DNA of 64,000 bases from Planktotalea sp. (GCF_018607995.1 NZ_JABBAL010000030.1:1-64000); one strand, 5' to 3'; shown: positions 46,165-57,288, numbered from the stretch's first letter. Notes: generated by a model not told the origin, from the sequence alone. Numbers and translations are program-made.

Positions 46165-46369
46165 AGATAGCTCCGCTCTTACCCTCGTTACTAGGCAAAA
46201 AGTTTGTTGCTTACAGGTGAGGAATACGTACACAGGCTTAAGGTGTAAGCTGGAACAAATTAATATTTTCAAAATATTGTTTCAGAGGGTTTGGCATGAT
46301 CGGTACACTTGTTTCACTGGATTTTGACGTTGCGGGGCAGGGGCGGCAAAGTTATACCGCCCCAAAGAC

Positions 46370-46446
46370 GCACCCATAGCTCAGCTGGATAGAGCGCTGC
46401 CCTCCGAAGGCAGAGGCCAGAGGTTCGAATCCTCTTGGGTGCGCCA
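46370..46446 (+). tRNA. tRNA-Arg (anticodon CCG)
   Basis: A 77-nt cloverleaf: acceptor GCACCCA/TGGGTGC with encoded GCCA end, D-arm AGCTCAGCTGGATAGAGC, anticodon stem CTGCC/GGCAG with loop CTCCGAA giving CCG, and T-arm AGGTTCGAATCCT. It reads CGG codons. The arms are all intact. Confidence 0.96.
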
Positions 46447-46461
46447 ATTTTCCCCTCGTTA

Positions 46462-46908
46462 CTATCTTCCGCGAAGCTCCATGTGCGGAACACCGTTAGA
46501 GGTCTTCGCATGTGTCACACCATCGGCGTTCAGCACTACATTCACCTGTTTGCGAAATGAGCTGAATGCGCTGGATGTCACAACATCAACGGCCTCATCA
46601 AACACGACGGTGACATACCAAAAGCCACCGTTTGCAGCGCGAACCGCTTTGAGCTTTCCTTGGAACATATGCCCAAGGTAAGTGCCGGCTACAGGTTGGC
46701 CAACTGACCAGCCGCGCGGGGCGTTGGACTTGGAAGCGGCGCTAAGGGTGTTCCAGTCAGGGTAACCCCATTGCTTTGCCACCGCTTCCAGCGACATGCT
46801 TTGCGTGATGGGTTTTTGTTTTTCCGCCATCGTCCCACGCAATCGTTTTGCTTGCACTTTGAGTTGGTCGGAACTGGGCACTGACGTGCCATTTTCGATC
46901 GGTTTCAT
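46462..46908 (-). CDS. glyoxalase-superfamily-related protein (Glyoxalase_8-like N-terminal)
   Basis: A 148-residue protein from the ATG at 46908. The frame extends 24 codons further upstream. The segment [20 protein letters not shown] followed by [20 protein letters not shown] matches the small 'glyoxalase-related' domain found in proteobacteria, often next to antitoxin- or mobile-associated genes. The C-terminal half ([20 protein letters not shown]) is unassigned. It ends 16 bp from tRNA-Arg. Its biochemical role is unknown. Confidence 0.7.
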   Translation of the reverse strand: MKPIENGTSVPSSDQLKVQAKRLRGTMAEKQKPITQSMSLEAVAKQWGYPDWNTLSAASKSNAPRGWSVGQPVAGTYLGHMFQGKLKAVRAANGGFWYVTVVFDEAVDVVTSSAFSSFRKQVNVVLNADGVTHAKTSNGVPHMELRGR

Positions 46909-47014
46909 TGGTTTGGTCCCATTTGAATTATGGGTCACGGCGTATTGGGGGTGTTCGCATTGCCGCCCGCTTGTGACCATAAGTCAAAAGGAGGGCTCAA
47001 TCGTTGTGCTGCAT

Positions 47015-47766
47015 TTACCAAAAGGTCACCCTCGCGAACGGCAGGACACAGCGATCCTCTCGTCGATCTAGGTGGGCGTGGAGGGTTTGTCTACCCCATC
47101 GCTTAACCAAATGTAGGATAACAGTGCCGATCCGAAGGCAGGAAGCATGAAAAAGAACGTGCAAGAAAAAAAATAAACTGAGATGTAGCGGCAAGCTAAC
47201 TGGCTTGGCAACGTGGCTTGAGCGTTGCAAATGGTGCCTGAGTTCCTCAATCGCAGGTTGATCGAGACGTGTAGTCTTGGACGTCTTGTCGCTAGGATCT
47301 TGGTTGGATCTGTTGGCAACACTTCGAATTTGAGCGTCGAGAAAGTGCAGCATTTCGTCCAACTCACTTTGGAAGTCATCCATAACGGCGCTGGTTATCG
47401 CTTGATCAAGCTCATTCCATAGAATTGTATTTGTAGAAACAGGATCACTGAATTGCATGACAAGCGTGCGTGCCAGTTTCGCGCTATTGATATGTAGGGG
47501 AAGCGTTTTTCTGGGTACAGGGCCGACGCGAGGCAGACAATCTTTGATGAAAACTCCGTTAGTGCGCGGTCATAGAGCGCAATGCGCACGTTGGCGAAGT
47601 CCAGAAATACAAGATCATCACAATCCCAAGTCACAGACCGTGTGCCAACACGCTGTGCAATCTTGCTTCGCAATATTTGATCCGCAATATCGTCAATATC
47701 CAACGTCGCGCTCTCTTTGATCAAGATCGCTGCAAGTGTCGAATTTTGTCCGAATGCTATTGTCAC
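47015..47766 (-). pseudogene. Rhodobacteraceae hypothetical protein, frameshifted
   Basis: The reading starts at 47766 (MTIAFGQNSTLAAILIKESA, VTWDCDDLVFLDFANVRIAL) and stays in frame to about 47460. It then continues in a different frame (SDPVSTNTILWNELDQAITS, MDDFQSELDEMLHFLDAQIR). Together they resemble a conserved Rhodobacteraceae protein that starts MTIAFG and later carries a membrane region. The C-terminal part after about 47200 is degenerate. A single indel near 47455 explains the break. It was probably functional until recently. Confidence 0.6.
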
Positions 47767-47919
47767 TAAGCCTTTGTTGTTACCTGTGAATATATTGTAA
47801 ATGAAAATGGCCGGAATATGACATTGCGTTTTTTTTTGACTATTTACCTGATTAAGGTTGTTCCAAAGTGAAGGGAGCCGGAACTTACCGAGGCCTTCCT
47901 AATTCATCGAAATAATGCA

Positions 47920-48723
47920 TTAACCGTCTATTTGAGCACCCATGATCGCGATCGCTTTTTGATAGACGCCAGCCGCATTCCATTGCTTGATAACTTTGAA
48001 ATTCGTCTAACCTTCCTCAAAGCCAGTGCCTGGTTTCCAACCTTTTTCGCGTAGAAAATTGGCCGTCGATGCAAGTGCGTCCGCTTCTGTGTAGAAATTG
48101 ACAAGTCCGTCGCGGTTCGCATCGATGCCGTATTTCAGTGCGTTGCCCGGTAGGAATTGTGTGTGGCCAAGTTCGCCCTGTTTCGCACCCTTGGTGTTGC
48201 CGTCGATCGCGCCTTTGTCGACAAGTTTCAGCGCACCAATCGCGTTTGGCACAACGACTGCGGAGCGGCGACAGTCATAGGCGAGGGTAGTGATCGCGGA
48301 CACGATCCTACTATCACCCATAAAGCGCCCAAATCCTGTCTCCATGCCGTGAATGGCAATTATCACACCAGCCGGCACGCCGTAATGGCGCTCAAGTGCT
48401 TGAAAGAACGATGCGTTCTTGGCTTTACGTTTAAGACCTTGTGACACAATTGTAGGTGCGCCGCGCACTTTCATGAATTTATAAAGGCTGTACTTAAAGC
48501 TTTTTTGATTGCGATCTGCTGCAATCGTTTTTGAGGCATATTAGCTGCTTGCGAAAGCCTGAGGGCCGCGTTGACCGACACCTGCGCGTTTTGCTTCTGG
48601 CGCAAACGCTGCTTTCCACGTATTAAATCCCGAGGATGTGTTGCCGCATTTTGCCGCTTGAACCGCAAAGGTGCTGCTTGCAAAAATGGCGGCCGTTACC
48701 GCCGCTTTGAATAAATGTCCCAT
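47920..48723 (-). pseudogene. MltB-type lytic murein transglycosylase with two in-frame stops
   Basis: Starting at 48723 with a signal peptide (LFKAAVTAAIFASSTFAVQA), the frame follows an MltB-like lytic transglycosylase: NTWKAAFAPEAKRAGV, then YASKTIAADRNQKSFKYSLY, VIIAIHGMETGFGRFMG with the catalytic glutamate, and ELGHTQFLPGNALKYGID. A TAA at 48541-48543 and a TAG at 48007-48009 interrupt it in phase, and similarity continues past both (NFKVIKQWNAAGVYQKAIAI). No frameshift is found over 267 codons. The longest piece (48007-48474) lacks a signal peptide, so it could not act on the wall even if expressed. Confidence 0.8.
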
Positions 48724-49264
48724 AAAATTCTTCCAAACCACGCGAATATCGGTGCCATGTTACCGCCGCGTGATTTAGCACCAATGAGAAAAATTCATAT
48801 GTATTGAAACGCAAGCACAGTTGCGAGCATCACAACAAGCGCAAGGCGATGCAAAAGGCAATTGGAATGGTGTTGCCAGCAGAACTTTGCCTTGTGATGT
48901 GCGGCATGTTTCACGCTGATCTGTGCAATGTGGCGCGCGAACTCAAACTGGCCGCGTTGCCAACCTTCGAACGTGTTTTTTTATGTCGCTGTAGTTAATT
49001 GCCTTGCGGCTGTAACGCTAAAGCCACCGCTTTAAAGCAACATCCGGTTGTGCAAGACGCGTTCAATTTCTCGCTGGTCAATTTGATAGGCCGCGCCACG
49101 TGGCGACATGGAACTCATATCTGGGGATATATATCATTGTTACCGCTTTTATTGCTGCTCGTGACCTAAGGTTAACGCAGCAATTGGGGCGAGGTTTGTT
49201 TCCAAAATGGAATTTTCTGGTCGAAATATGATCGATTGTGTCGGCTTTGCCTAAATTAGGAATC
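48724..49264. other. stretch without recognisable gene
   Basis: About 540 bp between the broken transglycosylase and the glnA terminator. Only short open frames with unconvincing composition are present (the longest is 64 residues at 48804-48998, plus strand), and no repeat or RNA structure stands out. Confidence 0.6.
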
Positions 49265-49292
49265 AAAAAGAGCGTCCGTTTAGGACGCTCTC
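49265..49292 (-). terminator. rho-independent terminator of glnA
   Basis: On the minus strand, GAGCGTCC and GGACGCTC form a perfect 8-bp stem around a 5-nt loop, followed by TTTTT. It lies 20 bp behind the glnA stop codon. Confidence 0.88.
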
Positions 49293-49311
49293 TCTGTGTC
49301 TTTAAGTCAAT

Positions 49312-50718
49312 TTAGCAGGAGTAGTACATGCCATACTCAACAGGGTGTGGTGTGTGCTCGTACAATTCAACTTCTTCCATTTTCAGAGCTACATAGCCTT
49401 CGATCTGATCTTTGGTGAAGACATCGCCCGCCAATAGGAAGTCGCCGTTTGCCTGAAGTTCGTCCAGCGCTTCACGCAAGGAACCACAAACTGTTGGGAT
49501 GTCCGCTAGCTCTTCCGCAGGAAGGTCATAGAGGTTCTTGTCCATTGCTTCGCCCGGATCGATCTTGTTCTTGATGCCATCAAGACCTGCCATCAGAAGT
49601 GCTGCGAAGCACAGATATGGGTTGGCTGATGGATCAGGGAAACGTGCCTCGACGCGCTTTGCTTTCGGGCTTTCTGTCCATGGGATACGAACACAACCAG
49701 ACCGGTTACGTGCAGAATATGCGCGCAGAACAGGTGCTTCAAAGCCCGGGATCAAACGTTTGTAGCTGTTTGTGGAAGGGTTGGTGAAGGCGTTCAACGC
49801 TTTGGCGTGCTTCAAGATGCCGCCGATGAAGTAAAGCGCTTCTTGCGACAGGTCAGCATATTTATCGCCAGCGAACAAAGGCTTGCCGTCTTTCCAGATC
49901 GACATGTTAACGTGCATACCCGTGCCGTTGTCACCGTAGATCGGCTTTGGCATGAATGTCGCAGATTTGCCGTAAGCGTGCGCCACGTTGTGGATCACAT
50001 ACTTGTATTTCTGAAGTTCGTCAGCCTGCTTTGTAAGGCTGTCGAAGATCAAGCCAAGCTCGTGCTGGCAAGACGCAACTTCGTGGTGATGCTTATCGAC
50101 CTTCATACCGAGGCGCTTCATCGTGGAGAGCATTTCGCCGCGTAGATCTTGCGCTTCGTCGATCGGGTTAACTGGGAAGTAACCACCTTTGACGCCAGGG
50201 CGGTGGCCCATATTGCCCATTTCGTATTCCGTGTCTGTGTTCCAAGCTGCGTCAGTTGCATCGACTTCGAAGGACACTTTGTTCATTGTGTTTGAGTAAC
50301 GCACGTCGTCAAAGAGGAAGAATTCCGCCTCTGGGCCCATGTAAGCAACATCACCAATACCGGAGGCCACAAGATATGCTTCCGCCTTTTGCGCTGTGCC
50401 GCGTGGGTCACGCTCGTATGCTTCGCCTGTATCCGGTTCAACGATAGAGCAGTGGATGCACAGCGTTTTCTCAGCATAGAAGGGGTCGAGATACGTGGAC
50501 GTGGTGTCTGGCATCAATTTCATGTCGGAGTTCTCGATGGATTTCCAACCTTCAATGGAGGAGCCGTCGAACATGAAGCCTTCTTCAAGGAAATCTTCGT
50601 CAACAAGGTCGCAGTCTACGGTCACGTGCTGCACTTTACCGCGCGTGTCGGTGAAACGGATGTCAACATAGGCGACATCTTCATCTTTGATTTGCTTTAG
50701 AACGGCTGCAATACTCAT
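49312..50718 (-). CDS. glnA: glutamine synthetase type I
   Basis: A 468-residue dodecameric enzyme making glutamine from glutamate, ammonia and ATP. Signatures are [17 protein letters not shown] near residue 50, [29 protein letters not shown] and [19 protein letters not shown]. The adenylylation tyrosine is in NLYDLPAEE, so activity should be controlled by GlnE-type adenylylation. The gene is transcribed behind glnB (37-bp gap) as the usual alphaproteobacterial glnBA operon. Confidence 0.97.
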   Translation of the reverse strand: MSIAAVLKQIKDEDVAYVDIRFTDTRGKVQHVTVDCDLVDEDFLEEGFMFDGSSIEGWKSIENSDMKLMPDTTSTYLDPFYAEKTLCIHCSIVEPDTGEAYERDPRGTAQKAEAYLVASGIGDVAYMGPEAEFFLFDDVRYSNTMNKVSFEVDATDAAWNTDTEYEMGNMGHRPGVKGGYFPVNPIDEAQDLRGEMLSTMKRLGMKVDKHHHEVASCQHELGLIFDSLTKQADELQKYKYVIHNVAHAYGKSATFMPKPIYGDNGTGMHVNMSIWKDGKPLFAGDKYADLSQEALYFIGGILKHAKALNAFTNPSTNSYKRLIPGFEAPVLRAYSARNRSGCVRIPWTESPKAKRVEARFPDPSANPYLCFAALLMAGLDGIKNKIDPGEAMDKNLYDLPAEELADIPTVCGSLREALDELQANGDFLLAGDVFTKDQIEGYVALKMEEVELYEHTPHPVEYGMYYSC

Positions 50719-50755
50719 GCCATATGTCCTTATAGGTTAATGTTATTGGGATGTT

Positions 50756-51298
<543 letters not shown>

Positions 51299-51748
51299 TT
51301 ATTTGAGAGCCCACTTCAAGACCACCTGCATAAGTGACGTGCGGCTTGTCGAAAATGAATTTGACACGTCCAATTCTTGGTGAGTTAGGATTTTCACATA
51401 TTCGCCATAGTGCAGATCTTGCGTGGCGATCAGGGCTTGTTTCGTTCCCAAAATCGCATCAGCGCGCCAATCTCGGATCAACAGTTTGATGCCGCAAGGC
51501 AGCACTATATCTTCGGATGGTCGTTTGCGCCCAAATGATACGGCTTTGATTTGCACCGCATCGCAAATTACGCGTTTTCGGTGCGCGCCAAGCAGCACAA
51601 CCATATTTGCATCACGCGTTGTGATACGATCACAGGGGGCGATATCATGGGCAAGGAGCTCCCCATCCATTGTAAGTATAATTGTATTTGCGCAAAGACC
51701 TGCCAGCGCGAAATTTTCCTGCGCTTTTAGATCTTCCAATGCCTGCAC
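51299..51748 (-). CDS. Hint-domain protein, small
   Basis: A 149-residue frame beginning at a GTG (51748). It holds a compact Hint domain: GLCANTIILTMDGELLAHDI (the TxxxT-type opening), CDRITTRD, and the second block LLIRDWRADAILGTKQALIA. Such stand-alone Hint proteins are common in Rhodobacteraceae and may process or anchor partner proteins. Directly upstream is an in-frame TAG (51749-51751) preceded by ATG codons at 51769 and 51781, so the natural start may have been lost by a nonsense change. The gene could be intact from GTG or slightly damaged. A related, fully decayed domain lies near 5.4 kb. Confidence 0.6.
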   Translation of the reverse strand: MQALEDLKAQENFALAGLCANTIILTMDGELLAHDIAPCDRITTRDANMVVLLGAHRKRVICDAVQIKAVSFGRKRPSEDIVLPCGIKLLIRDWRADAILGTKQALIATQDLHYGEYVKILTHQELDVSNSFSTSRTSLMQVVLKWALK

Positions 51749-51965
51749 CTAGTCCTCGCAACAGGCCATTTTTGGCTCCATTTGTGATGTCTTAACTCTG
51801 CTCTCACGGTCATTTTCGACCTTATTGAAGTCAAGGTAGCGGGTAACGCCGTGTGCATATAGTCTCTTGTGCAGCGGATGCGTATCGCAGCCACATCTTG
51901 AGATTTCGTAAAGCTGCATTTTTCCTCTCGCGTTCTGGAAATTGCTTTGCTAAGAGGCGTATAGT

Positions 51966-52050
51966 GCGGGTGTGGCGGAATTGGTAGACGCACCAGATTT
52001 AGGTTCTGGCGCCGCGAGGCGTGGGGGTTCGAGTCCCTTCACCCGCACCA
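51966..52050 (+). tRNA. tRNA-Leu (anticodon UAG)
   Basis: An 85-nt class II tRNA: acceptor GCGGGTG/CACCCGC with encoded ACCA end, D-arm GGCGGAATTGGTAGACGC, anticodon stem CCAGA/TCTGG with loop TTTAGGT giving TAG, a variable arm, and T-arm GGGTTCGAGTCCC. It reads CUA and probably other CUN codons. It lies 113 bp ahead of the trigger factor gene. Confidence 0.96.
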
Positions 52051-52163
52051 TTTTCATATCTCTTCCGAATCTACTTGATCCTGTCTTACTGCGCTCATAG
52101 TAAGGCCCAGATTTTGACCGCCGCGGACGCCTCTGCGGCCCCTACGACATGGATAAGGACGAC

Positions 52164-53498
52164 ATGCAGGTCACCGAAACATTGAACGAAGGTCTCAAGC
52201 GAGGCTACTCCATCACAATCGCGGCGGCAGAGCTCGAAGCGAAAGTAAACGAAAAGCTTGAAGAAGCGCGCCCAGAAGTCGAGATGAAAGGCTTCCGTAA
52301 GGGTAAAGTGCCAATGCCATTGCTGAAAAAACAATTCGGCCAGCGTATTCTTGGCGAAGCGATGCAGGAAGCTGTGGACGGCGCGATGTCCGAGCACTTT
52401 GAAAAATCGGGCGATCGTCCCGCGCTTCAGCCTGAGGTCACAATGGTTGACGGCGAGACGTGGAAAGAGGGCGACGATGTAAACGTCACAATGTCCTATG
52501 AAGCGCTGCCGGAAATCCCCGAAGTTGATCTGAGCAAGATCTCTCTTGAGCGTTTGGTTGCAAAGGCGGACGATGCCTCTGTAGAGGAAGCATTGGCGAA
52601 CCTTGCAGAGACTGCGCAGGACTTCAATGATCGCAAGAAAGGCTCCAAAGCTAAAGATGGCGACCAAGTCACTATGGATTTCTTGGGTAAAGTTGACGGC
52701 GAGGCGTTCGAAGGCGGTGCTGGCGAAGATTTTCCACTCGTTTTGGGCTCCAACCAGTTCATCCCAGGCTTTGAAGAGCAGCTAGTTGGCGTGAAATCTG
52801 AGGAAATTAAGGACGTAGCTGTTACGTTCCCAGATCCTTACCAAGCCGAGCACCTTGCAGGCAAAGAAGCGATTTTCACATGCACAATCAAAGCTGTGAA
52901 AGAGCCAGTTGCAGCGGAAGTCAACGATGAGTTGGCGACGAAGTTTGGCGCGGAAGATTTGCCAGCGTTGAAGGCTCAGATCGCTGAGCGTCTCGAGGCG
53001 GAATACACAGGTGCTGCGCGCGCGGTTATGAAGCGCGGTTTGCTCGACAAGCTGGATGATGTCGTCTCCTTCGATTTGCCACCATCTTTGGTGACAGCGG
53101 AATCCGACCAGATCGCACATCAACTTTGGCATGAAGAGAACCCAGAGGTTGAAGGCCACGATCACCCAACGATCGAGGCGACGGATGAGCACAAGTCTTT
53201 GGCTGAGCGCCGTGTGCGCTTAGGTCTGTTGTTGGCTGAGTTGGGTCAGAAGGCTGAGGTTCAAGTGACCGACGCGGAGATGACGCAAGCGATGATGAAC
53301 CAAGCTCGCCAGTATCCTGGTCAAGAACGTGAGTTCTTTGAATTCGTTCAACAAAACCAGCAGATGCAGCAGCAAATGCGCGCACCAATTTTTGAAGACA
53401 AAGTTGTGGATTACATTGTTGAGTTGGCGCAAGTCACCGACAAGGAGATCAGCAAAGACGATCTTCAAAAGGCTGTTGAGGCGCTTGAAGAGGAGTAA
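52164..53498 (+). CDS. tig: trigger factor
   Basis: A 444-residue ribosome-bound chaperone and peptidyl-prolyl isomerase. It starts at 52164 ([17 protein letters not shown]), preceded by AAGGACGAC. An upstream ATG would add only five residues. The ribosome-docking signature is [17 protein letters not shown]. The FKBP domain follows ([36 protein letters not shown]). The helical C-terminal arms are complete. In Rhodobacterales tig is often a single-gene unit, as here, with its own terminator. Confidence 0.97.
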   Translation: MQVTETLNEGLKRGYSITIAAAELEAKVNEKLEEARPEVEMKGFRKGKVPMPLLKKQFGQRILGEAMQEAVDGAMSEHFEKSGDRPALQPEVTMVDGETWKEGDDVNVTMSYEALPEIPEVDLSKISLERLVAKADDASVEEALANLAETAQDFNDRKKGSKAKDGDQVTMDFLGKVDGEAFEGGAGEDFPLVLGSNQFIPGFEEQLVGVKSEEIKDVAVTFPDPYQAEHLAGKEAIFTCTIKAVKEPVAAEVNDELATKFGAEDLPALKAQIAERLEAEYTGAARAVMKRGLLDKLDDVVSFDLPPSLVTAESDQIAHQLWHEENPEVEGHDHPTIEATDEHKSLAERRVRLGLLLAELGQKAEVQVTDAEMTQAMMNQARQYPGQEREFFEFVQQNQQMQQQMRAPIFEDKVVDYIVELAQVTDKEISKDDLQKAVEALEEE

Positions 53499-53526
53499 AT
53501 TTCTCTCACATTGTAAAACAGAGAAC

Positions 53527-53555
53527 CCCGTCTGAGTTGCAGGCGGGTTTTTTTT
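53527..53555 (+). terminator. rho-independent terminator of tig
   Basis: CCCGTCTG and CAGGCGGG form an 8-bp stem (one G-T pair) around AGTTG, followed by eight T. It begins 28 bp behind the tig stop. Confidence 0.9.
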
Positions 53556-53697
53556 GTTTTGTGCGAAGTTGTGGCCCCGATTGGTCAAAAGCATATAAAA
53601 ATGCAGGCCTCTACCTGTCAATCGAGACCCGCGAAACTGTCTATGACTGCCAGTTGAAGATTTGTGTGAGTGTGGCAACCAAAGTCAGCTCAACTGA

Positions 53698-54438
53698 TTA
53701 TCTTTCTGCTTCTGAGATCAATTTCAGCGTCGCATGAAGTTCTTCAGTACCGTCGGCCTCGCCGAGCTGTTCGTTCAGATAGGTTTGTAAAGCTTACATG
53801 GTTATTTTGGTATCGCCGTATTGCGCGATTACATGTTCTTCGTTGAGAATGACTAAACCCGTGATCCCAGCAAAGTTGCGCACAGTGGATATACGTGCTT
53901 CGATACAGTCCATTAGCGCAGCAATTGCCGTCACTTTGCCCACGGGTGTGGCTTTGCCAAGATAGTCGTATGGCGCATTGCAGGATCGCTTGAGGACCCG
54001 ATTCATGATTGGATCGATAACCGCACCCGCTTCTCCAACACCAGCAGCACGAGCGTATTCAAACGCTCCGATCATCACTTAGCTTATAATATAAGAGATA
54101 GAGTTTCGAGTTTTGCCGGAGTGCAAAAAATTCGCGTCGACGCAAAACCGTGTTGCTTCCCAGATGAGCGGACTGCAAGGGGCAGGATCGCCTTGCCGTA
54201 CCGTACTAAATACGTCTGCCAACATATTCAGGCCAGTGGTTTGCAAAAGTAGCATTGCGCTCGCGACCTGGCCATCATCGGTAATCGAGACGGTATGCGT
54301 TGGAAACAGATCGTCAAAGTGATCGCGTTCTTGTCCATCTGTGACCTCGACATCCCAACCAAGACGATCCCGAAAAAACGCGCGTTCGAAGTTAATATAC
54401 TCGCCGAAGCAAGTCGGGGTAATGATCGACATACACAC
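53698..54438 (-). pseudogene. luxI: LuxI-type acyl-homoserine lactone synthase with two in-frame stops
   Basis: From 54438 the frame follows the autoinducer-synthase family closely: RAFFRDRLGWDVEVTDGQER with the conserved Arg, Trp and Asp residues, FDDLFPTHTVSITDDGQVAS and IWEATRFCVDANFL. A TAA at 54079-54081 stands where relatives have Glu (SYIIS-stop-VMIGAFEYA). The frame then continues through GVIDPIMNRVLKRSCNAPYD-like sequence to a second TAA at 53794-53796, and past it (ALQTYLNEQLGEADGTEELH) to a final TAA at 53698. There is no frameshift in 246 codons. The enzyme can no longer be made in full, so signal production is probably lost. Confidence 0.82.
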
Positions 54439-54608
54439 AGTCTATAATTATATACATTTCTTATTCCCCTTACCCTACATGCTTTGTTAACTATTTTGGA
54501 CATGTCTATATTTGGGGGAATTCCGTAGCTTAGGCAAAAATACGTGGGTAATTACTGTTAATCGAACACTTGCCTTCGATCTTATTGTTTTCGCTAATGC
54601 AAGTCTGT

Positions 54609-55300
54609 CTACTTGGGATCGATAAAGCCCATCGAAATGCCTAGTACAACCGCCTGAGCAGTCGGAAGCGCACTTAGCTTAGTGCGAGCGGATCTTTGAT
54701 GTACTTCATCGGTTTTCAACGAAATTGCCAAAATGTCACCAATATCTTGCTGAGATTTACCTGCCGCTGTCCATTGCAAAACTTCGACTTCACGTAGTGA
54801 CAAAGTTGGGCGTCACATCACGCTAGCAAGCGAGTCTGAAGACTTAACTGCATCGTGCATTGTCACAGCGGCGGCTTGGAGCGTCGAAAATATGTTGGAT
54901 TTGAGTGCCACCCAGCCGCTTTCTGTTGTGTCGTGCATCACACTTAGCAAACCGCATTCACCATAAGGTCCCCGGATAGGCACAGTTAACCCACGATCAG
55001 TGATCCCAAAATCGCGCACATTTACAAATACATCTTTTAAGCCAGCATTCCCTTTGAACTTGACCAGTCCAAAGGCGCAATAGAGCGCGCGGACACACCA
55101 ATTTTCGGATCAATGTTTTGCAGACCATTGCCCATGTAGTGTTAAATCCAAGCGATTGGGGGAGTTAGCAAAGCCTTGAACAGTGTCTGACATTGTGTTG
55201 ATCGCGCAATAGGAGGTATCTTAGAGCTCGAGCTGATCACAGAGCGTATTCCAACACTCTGTGAAATCAGCACCTTTTTTCGGCGTTTCCAAGAACGAAA
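54609..55300 (-). pseudogene. luxR: LuxR-type quorum-sensing regulator, broken
   Basis: Minus-strand fragments follow the LuxR plan. The N-terminal ligand domain (TECWNTLCDQLEL and SYCAINTMSDTV near 55200-55290, with an in-frame TAA, and SARSIAPLDWSS near 55080) changes frame near 55060. It continues RDFGITDRGLTVPIRGPYGE and is cut by a TGA at 54813-54815 where arginine is expected. The helix-turn-helix (LSLREVEVLQWTAAGKSQQD, VHQRSARTKLSAL) follows intact. Stops in both domains plus a frameshift make it a clear pseudogene. It is the cognate partner of the broken luxI, 170 bp upstream. Confidence 0.82.
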
Positions 55301-55385
55301 AGGTCAATCTGAAACCCATTCAGACGTAATGAAGAAAAAATTCCTACGAATGGGTTAGCAACGCAATGATTGAAAGAAACAAATC

Positions 55386-55793
55386 TTAGGCGGAATTACT
55401 TTCAGTTTCTGATGTTTTGGCAAGGGTGCGCAAGAATGCCAGCACGGCCATCTGTTGCTCTTTCGGCAGCGTTTCAACTAGTGCGAGTATCTCGCTAACG
55501 TGGGTATCAGTCAGCGCGTTCATTGGTGCGCTTGGCCGCTCGCTGGATTTCTTGACCACAGCGTCGGACGATGCTGTCGCATCCAGCCCTTGGAAAAAGT
55601 AGGAAATGGGAACGCAAAGGGTCTCTGCGATCATAAGAAGACGGGACGCGCTTACGCGATTGGCACCTGATTCATATTTTTGAACCTGCTGGAAGCGGAC
55701 ACCAACCGCTTCGGCCAATTTGGTTTGAGAAATTTTCAATGCGATGCGACGGCCTTTTATTCGCGCACCAATTAAAACATCAATATTTGTCAT
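55386..55793 (-). CDS. XRE-family transcriptional regulator
   Basis: A 135-residue protein starting at 55793 (MTNIDVLIGARIKGRRIALK). An upstream in-frame start would add 21 residues. The Cro/C1-type helix-turn-helix spans about residues 10-65 (ISQTKLAEAVGVRFQQVQKY, GANRVSASRLLMIAETLCVP). A poorly conserved, mostly polar C-terminal half follows. It has the size and N-terminal style of a common Rhodobacterales regulator. Its target genes are unknown, and it lies beside the broken luxR, with which it shares orientation. Confidence 0.85.
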   Translation of the reverse strand: MTNIDVLIGARIKGRRIALKISQTKLAEAVGVRFQQVQKYESGANRVSASRLLMIAETLCVPISYFFQGLDATASSDAVVKKSSERPSAPMNALTDTHVSEILALVETLPKEQQMAVLAFLRTLAKTSETESNSA

Positions 55794-56047
55794 CCTAATC
55801 ACCTTTTCACCCAACACGCGAAGCACTACAATTGACGCAATTTCTAGTAGTGTCACATGGACTGAAATTGCTCAGGGTTGCAAGACGTTGTAGCTAATAG
55901 GGTTAAGGCGGGTATTGCTAACGGTGCTCGAAACGGTGGTATCTCGCCTAAACCACGCATGCGAGATTTGTACGAAACTCAACAAAAAAGGGCCACGAAT
56001 GATTTTCGCAGCCCTCCGCTAATTAGTTAACCAATCAAAGCTTACGC

Positions 56048-56668
56048 TTAGTCAGCTTGCTCTGCATCTGCTTCTGGTGCAGCGGCCGGTGAGAGATCGT
56101 CGTCATCCATTGCCGCGGACCCTATATCATCGAACAGCTCAGCGATTTCGAAGTCTGCCGCAGCTTCTTCTTCTGCTGCAAGTTCCTGAATGGACTTACC
56201 AGCGGATTGAAGATCTGCTTCTTCGGTAGAACGTGCAACGTTCATGATGATTTCAGCATCAACCTCAGGGTGTAGTCGCACGGTTACCGCGTGAAGCCCA
56301 AGCTCTTTGATCGGAGCTTGCAAGACTACTTGCTTACGATCGACGGAGAATCCGCCGCCTGTTGCCGCATCAGCCGCATCACGTGTTGTAACGGAGCCGT
56401 AGAGATAGCCAGCGTCGGACGCTTGGCGAATCACAACAAATTTTTGTCCGTTAAGACGGGACGCCATGTCCTCGGCTTCTTTCTTGCTCTCCAAGTTGTT
56501 AGCTTCGAGTTGCGCTTTGCGCGCTTCAAAGCTGGCGATGTTCGCTTGAGATGCGGACAGGCCTTTGTTCTGTGGGAGCAGGAAGTTACGTGCGTAACCT
56601 GCTTTCACGTCTACAACATCGCCCATTTGGCCGAGCTTTGCGACGCGTTCAAGAAGAATAACTTTCAT
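56048..56668 (-). CDS. rplI: 50S ribosomal protein L9
   Basis: A 206-residue protein of the large subunit. The N-terminal RNA-binding domain ([37 protein letters not shown]) is joined by a long helix to the C-terminal domain. An acidic tail of about 55 residues (ending EADAEQAD) extends beyond the 150 residues usual in E. coli, as is common in Rhodobacteraceae. It closes the rpsF-rpsR-rplI operon. Confidence 0.96.
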   Translation of the reverse strand: MKVILLERVAKLGQMGDVVDVKAGYARNFLLPQNKGLSASQANIASFEARKAQLEANNLESKKEAEDMASRLNGQKFVVIRQASDAGYLYGSVTTRDAADAATGGGFSVDRKQVVLQAPIKELGLHAVTVRLHPEVDAEIIMNVARSTEEADLQSAGKSIQELAAEEEAAADFEIAELFDDIGSAAMDDDDLSPAAAPEADAEQAD

Positions 56669-56679
56669 GATCGTTCTCC

Positions 56680-56907
56680 TTATTTCACAGCGTAGGGCAG
56701 AAGAGCGAGGAAGCGGGCGCGCTTGATGGCACGGGCCAATTCACGCTGCTTTTTCGCAGATACTGCAGTGATACGGGACGGCACGATTTTGCCACGCTCA
56801 GAGATGTAGCGCTGAAGTAAACGTGTGTCTTTGTAGTCGATTTTTGGTGCATTCTCGCCTGAGAAGGGGCACACTTTACGACGGCGAAAAAATGGTTTTG
56901 CAGCCAT
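56680..56907 (-). CDS. rpsR: 30S ribosomal protein S18
   Basis: A 75-residue small-subunit protein. [20 protein letters not shown] is followed by the [20 protein letters not shown] signature and [20 protein letters not shown]. It pairs with S6 on the platform of the 30S subunit. It sits between rpsF and rplI with short gaps (27 and 11 bp). Confidence 0.97.
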   Translation of the reverse strand: MAAKPFFRRRKVCPFSGENAPKIDYKDTRLLQRYISERGKIVPSRITAVSAKKQRELARAIKRARFLALLPYAVK

Positions 56908-56934
56908 GGTTTAGGATCCTTTCTTCAGGTTAAA

Positions 56935-57288
56935 TTAGCGACGCTCACGGCGTTCGCCGCGCTCTTCGCGTTTCTGCATTTGAACGGATGGCAATTCAGC
57001 ATGCTCGTCCATTTTAATCGTCAGAACGCGCATGACATCTTCATGCAAACGCATCAAACGCTCCATCTCCTGCACGGCTGGTGCCGGTGCATCGGAACGC
57101 AAGAAGGCATAGTGGCCTTTGCGGTTCTTGTTAATCTTATACGCCATCGTTTTGACGCCCCAATATTCGTGATCAACTAGCTTGCCGCCATTGTCTGCGA
57201 GGACTGTGCCAAAGTGTTCGATAAGGCCTTCTGCTTGCGTGTTGGACAGGTCCTGACGCGCAATCATTACATGCTCATATAAAGGCAT
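56935..57288 (-). CDS. rpsF: 30S ribosomal protein S6
   Basis: A 117-residue protein from the ATG at 57288 (MPLYEHVMIARQDLSNTQAE). Upstream in-frame codons do not resemble the family. GVKTMAYKINKNRKGHYAFL is the conserved centre. The tail is Arg/Glu-rich (KREERGERRERR). It is first in the operon with S18 and L9. Confidence 0.96.
   Translation of the reverse strand: MPLYEHVMIARQDLSNTQAEGLIEHFGTVLADNGGKLVDHEYWGVKTMAYKINKNRKGHYAFLRSDAPAPAVQEMERLMRLHEDVMRVLTIKMDEHAELPSVQMQKREERGERRERR

Noticed and set aside
45541-48723. Altered genetic code as the reason for in-frame stops
   Set aside because: gyrA, mfd, sufB and other long core genes end normally and contain no internal stops, and none of the three tRNAs here is a suppressor.
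48804-48998. 64-residue open frame
   Set aside because: Unusual composition (many Cys, Met), no neighbours in operon, no ribosome site.
54079-54081. Stop in luxI as selenocysteine or pyrrolysine recoding
   Set aside because: The codon is TAA, no recoding hairpin is evident, and the gene has a second TAA. Loss of function is simpler.
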